Shown here: positions 63,001 to 64,000 of the stretch, piece after piece
Layout: every line of letters begins with the position of its first letter
How positions within the stretch are numbered: the stretch's first letter is position 1
From: Paragorgia papillata
Lineage: Eukaryota; Cnidaria; Anthozoa; Scleralcyonacea; Coralliidae
Assembly: GCA_035771165.1 (NCBI GenBank)
Contig: JAWNZC010000259.1
Coordinates: forward strand, 357,501-421,500
DNA length: 64,000 nt
Direction of reading: 5' to 3'
Notes under the pieces: generated by a model
Databases searched by the model: none
What the model was told of the DNA's origin: nothing
What the model saw: the letters and a program-made list of their open reading frames with translations, nothing else
Position numbers and translations under genes: made by a program

Positions 63001-64000
63001 TTATATGGCTATTGGTTCATTCTATTTTTAAGTTTCGAGCGTTGTTTTTGTCTTCGGAGTATGCTGTTTACCTTACCTGTTAAGTTTTTCGTGTCGCTAC
63101 TTGGCCTTCTTGTTTACACCAGTTCGGCCTTTATTTGTCGTGTTTTTAGATAAACAGCTTTAAAGAAAACCAGCAGCAATGTTCTATCACATTTTATTGT
63201 TCAGAATATTTGAATAAGATAACCAGTTCTCTTTTATTTGTATTCAAATCAACTCAGAAATGTTCTCGCCAAAACTTGCAGGGCCGAGAAAAAAGCGTAT
63301 AGACCCGGACACAGACCGGAGGTCAATATCGTAAAATCCCGACCTCTCAGGAACCAATCAGCGTGCGTCGTTTTGCGTACGGAGTAGCCTGCAGGCAGGC
63401 CCTCCTGTTGCTGTGAAATGTGGGCCTGCAACAAAGCATGTTTTTTTTTCATCACTCGCGGCCGTCAGAGGCCGCGTATTTCTATTGGTCGAATTTGGCG
63501 GCCGCGAGTTTCTATTGGTCGAACAAAATTAATGCAGAATAAATTAATTTTAAAGTTATTGTTTACGGACTTCAACAATGCATGGAGTGAGACATATTTC
63601 AACAAGACGGCTATTAAAAACGCCGTAGCTCTTAATATTTTTAAAACACATCGCTGTGGAACAAAAGAAAAGAAATAGCAAAGTAGATCCGGATTGAAAC
63701 TCCATGATACTCTGTCTGTCAGTGTCTGGCTTTATATAAATACAGAAGCAAGTGTCATCACTTTCATTACAAATCGAGCCCTGTCCGTCACCTCACACCT
63801 TGACTCAATAATAATGTGCCGTTCAAAACGTCAAAACATATTAATAAGAGGAGATTACATATTCACTTAATTCGTGTAATAAAGATTATTGCTAAATGAG
63901 GTAAGCTCTTTTTCAAACGAAGTTTACTTCTGCCATTAAATGTCTGTGCTATTGTCTGGAACTTAATTGATATTATCCAATTTGTGCGCCAGTGCGTCTG
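63001..64000. other. Repeat tail, then no recognised feature
   Basis: 63005-63370 resembles 49380-49760. CGGCCGTCAGAGGCCGCG and two copies of (GAGTT/GTATT)TCTATTGGTCGAA lie at about 63463-63525. I did not find AP4E1 exon 5 here. Confidence 0.45.

Overview
The window is eukaryotic: spliced exons, no operons, long microsatellites and dense nested transposons. A Maverick/Polinton relic, CR1/L2-like LINEs, hAT elements, 5S-rRNA-derived SINEs and many short inverted-repeat elements (MITEs) suggest a marine invertebrate, most likely a cnidarian. The taxon is inferred from repeat types and gene sequence, not shown directly.

Layout. 1-5026 is one purine-rich GAGACA-type microsatellite. It is followed by a lone minus-strand exon with a YWTD/LDL-receptor-B look (5401-5782) and by TGAC/TAAC arrays (6310-7385). 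7428-15981 is a rearranged Maverick/Polinton (adintovirus-like) element with about 570-bp terminal inverted repeats and a perfect 6-bp target duplication. It holds inverted duplications of a zinc-finger/packaging-ATPase fragment and a nested CR1/L2-type LINE that carries a 2A-like motif. 16-33 kb is mostly transposon debris: MITEs, a hAT element inside a MITE, SINEs, and a LINE holding a second LINE. 33144-36589 is an almost complete hAT transposon with perfect ends, an 8-bp target duplication and an 802-codon transposase.

Host genes. 39446-40815 encodes a rhodanese plus dual-specificity phosphatase protein resembling STYXL1. It has an intact catalytic cysteine and an apparent one-base frameshift between its domains. 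From 53385 the plus strand carries the first four coding exons of AP4E1 (AP-4 adaptor complex, epsilon subunit). They can be reconstructed exactly by reading frame and splice sites; the gene runs off the right edge. Its introns are full of tandem repeats and transposons.

41-53 kb and 57-64 kb hold a succession of MITEs, often nested, including several with TTAA ends. One of these, 42129-44267, contains seven copies of a 14-bp near-palindrome (GTGACGGACGTTAC). This is the least explained signal in the window. The host genes show no functional link to each other; the shared theme is repeated nesting of mobile DNA.
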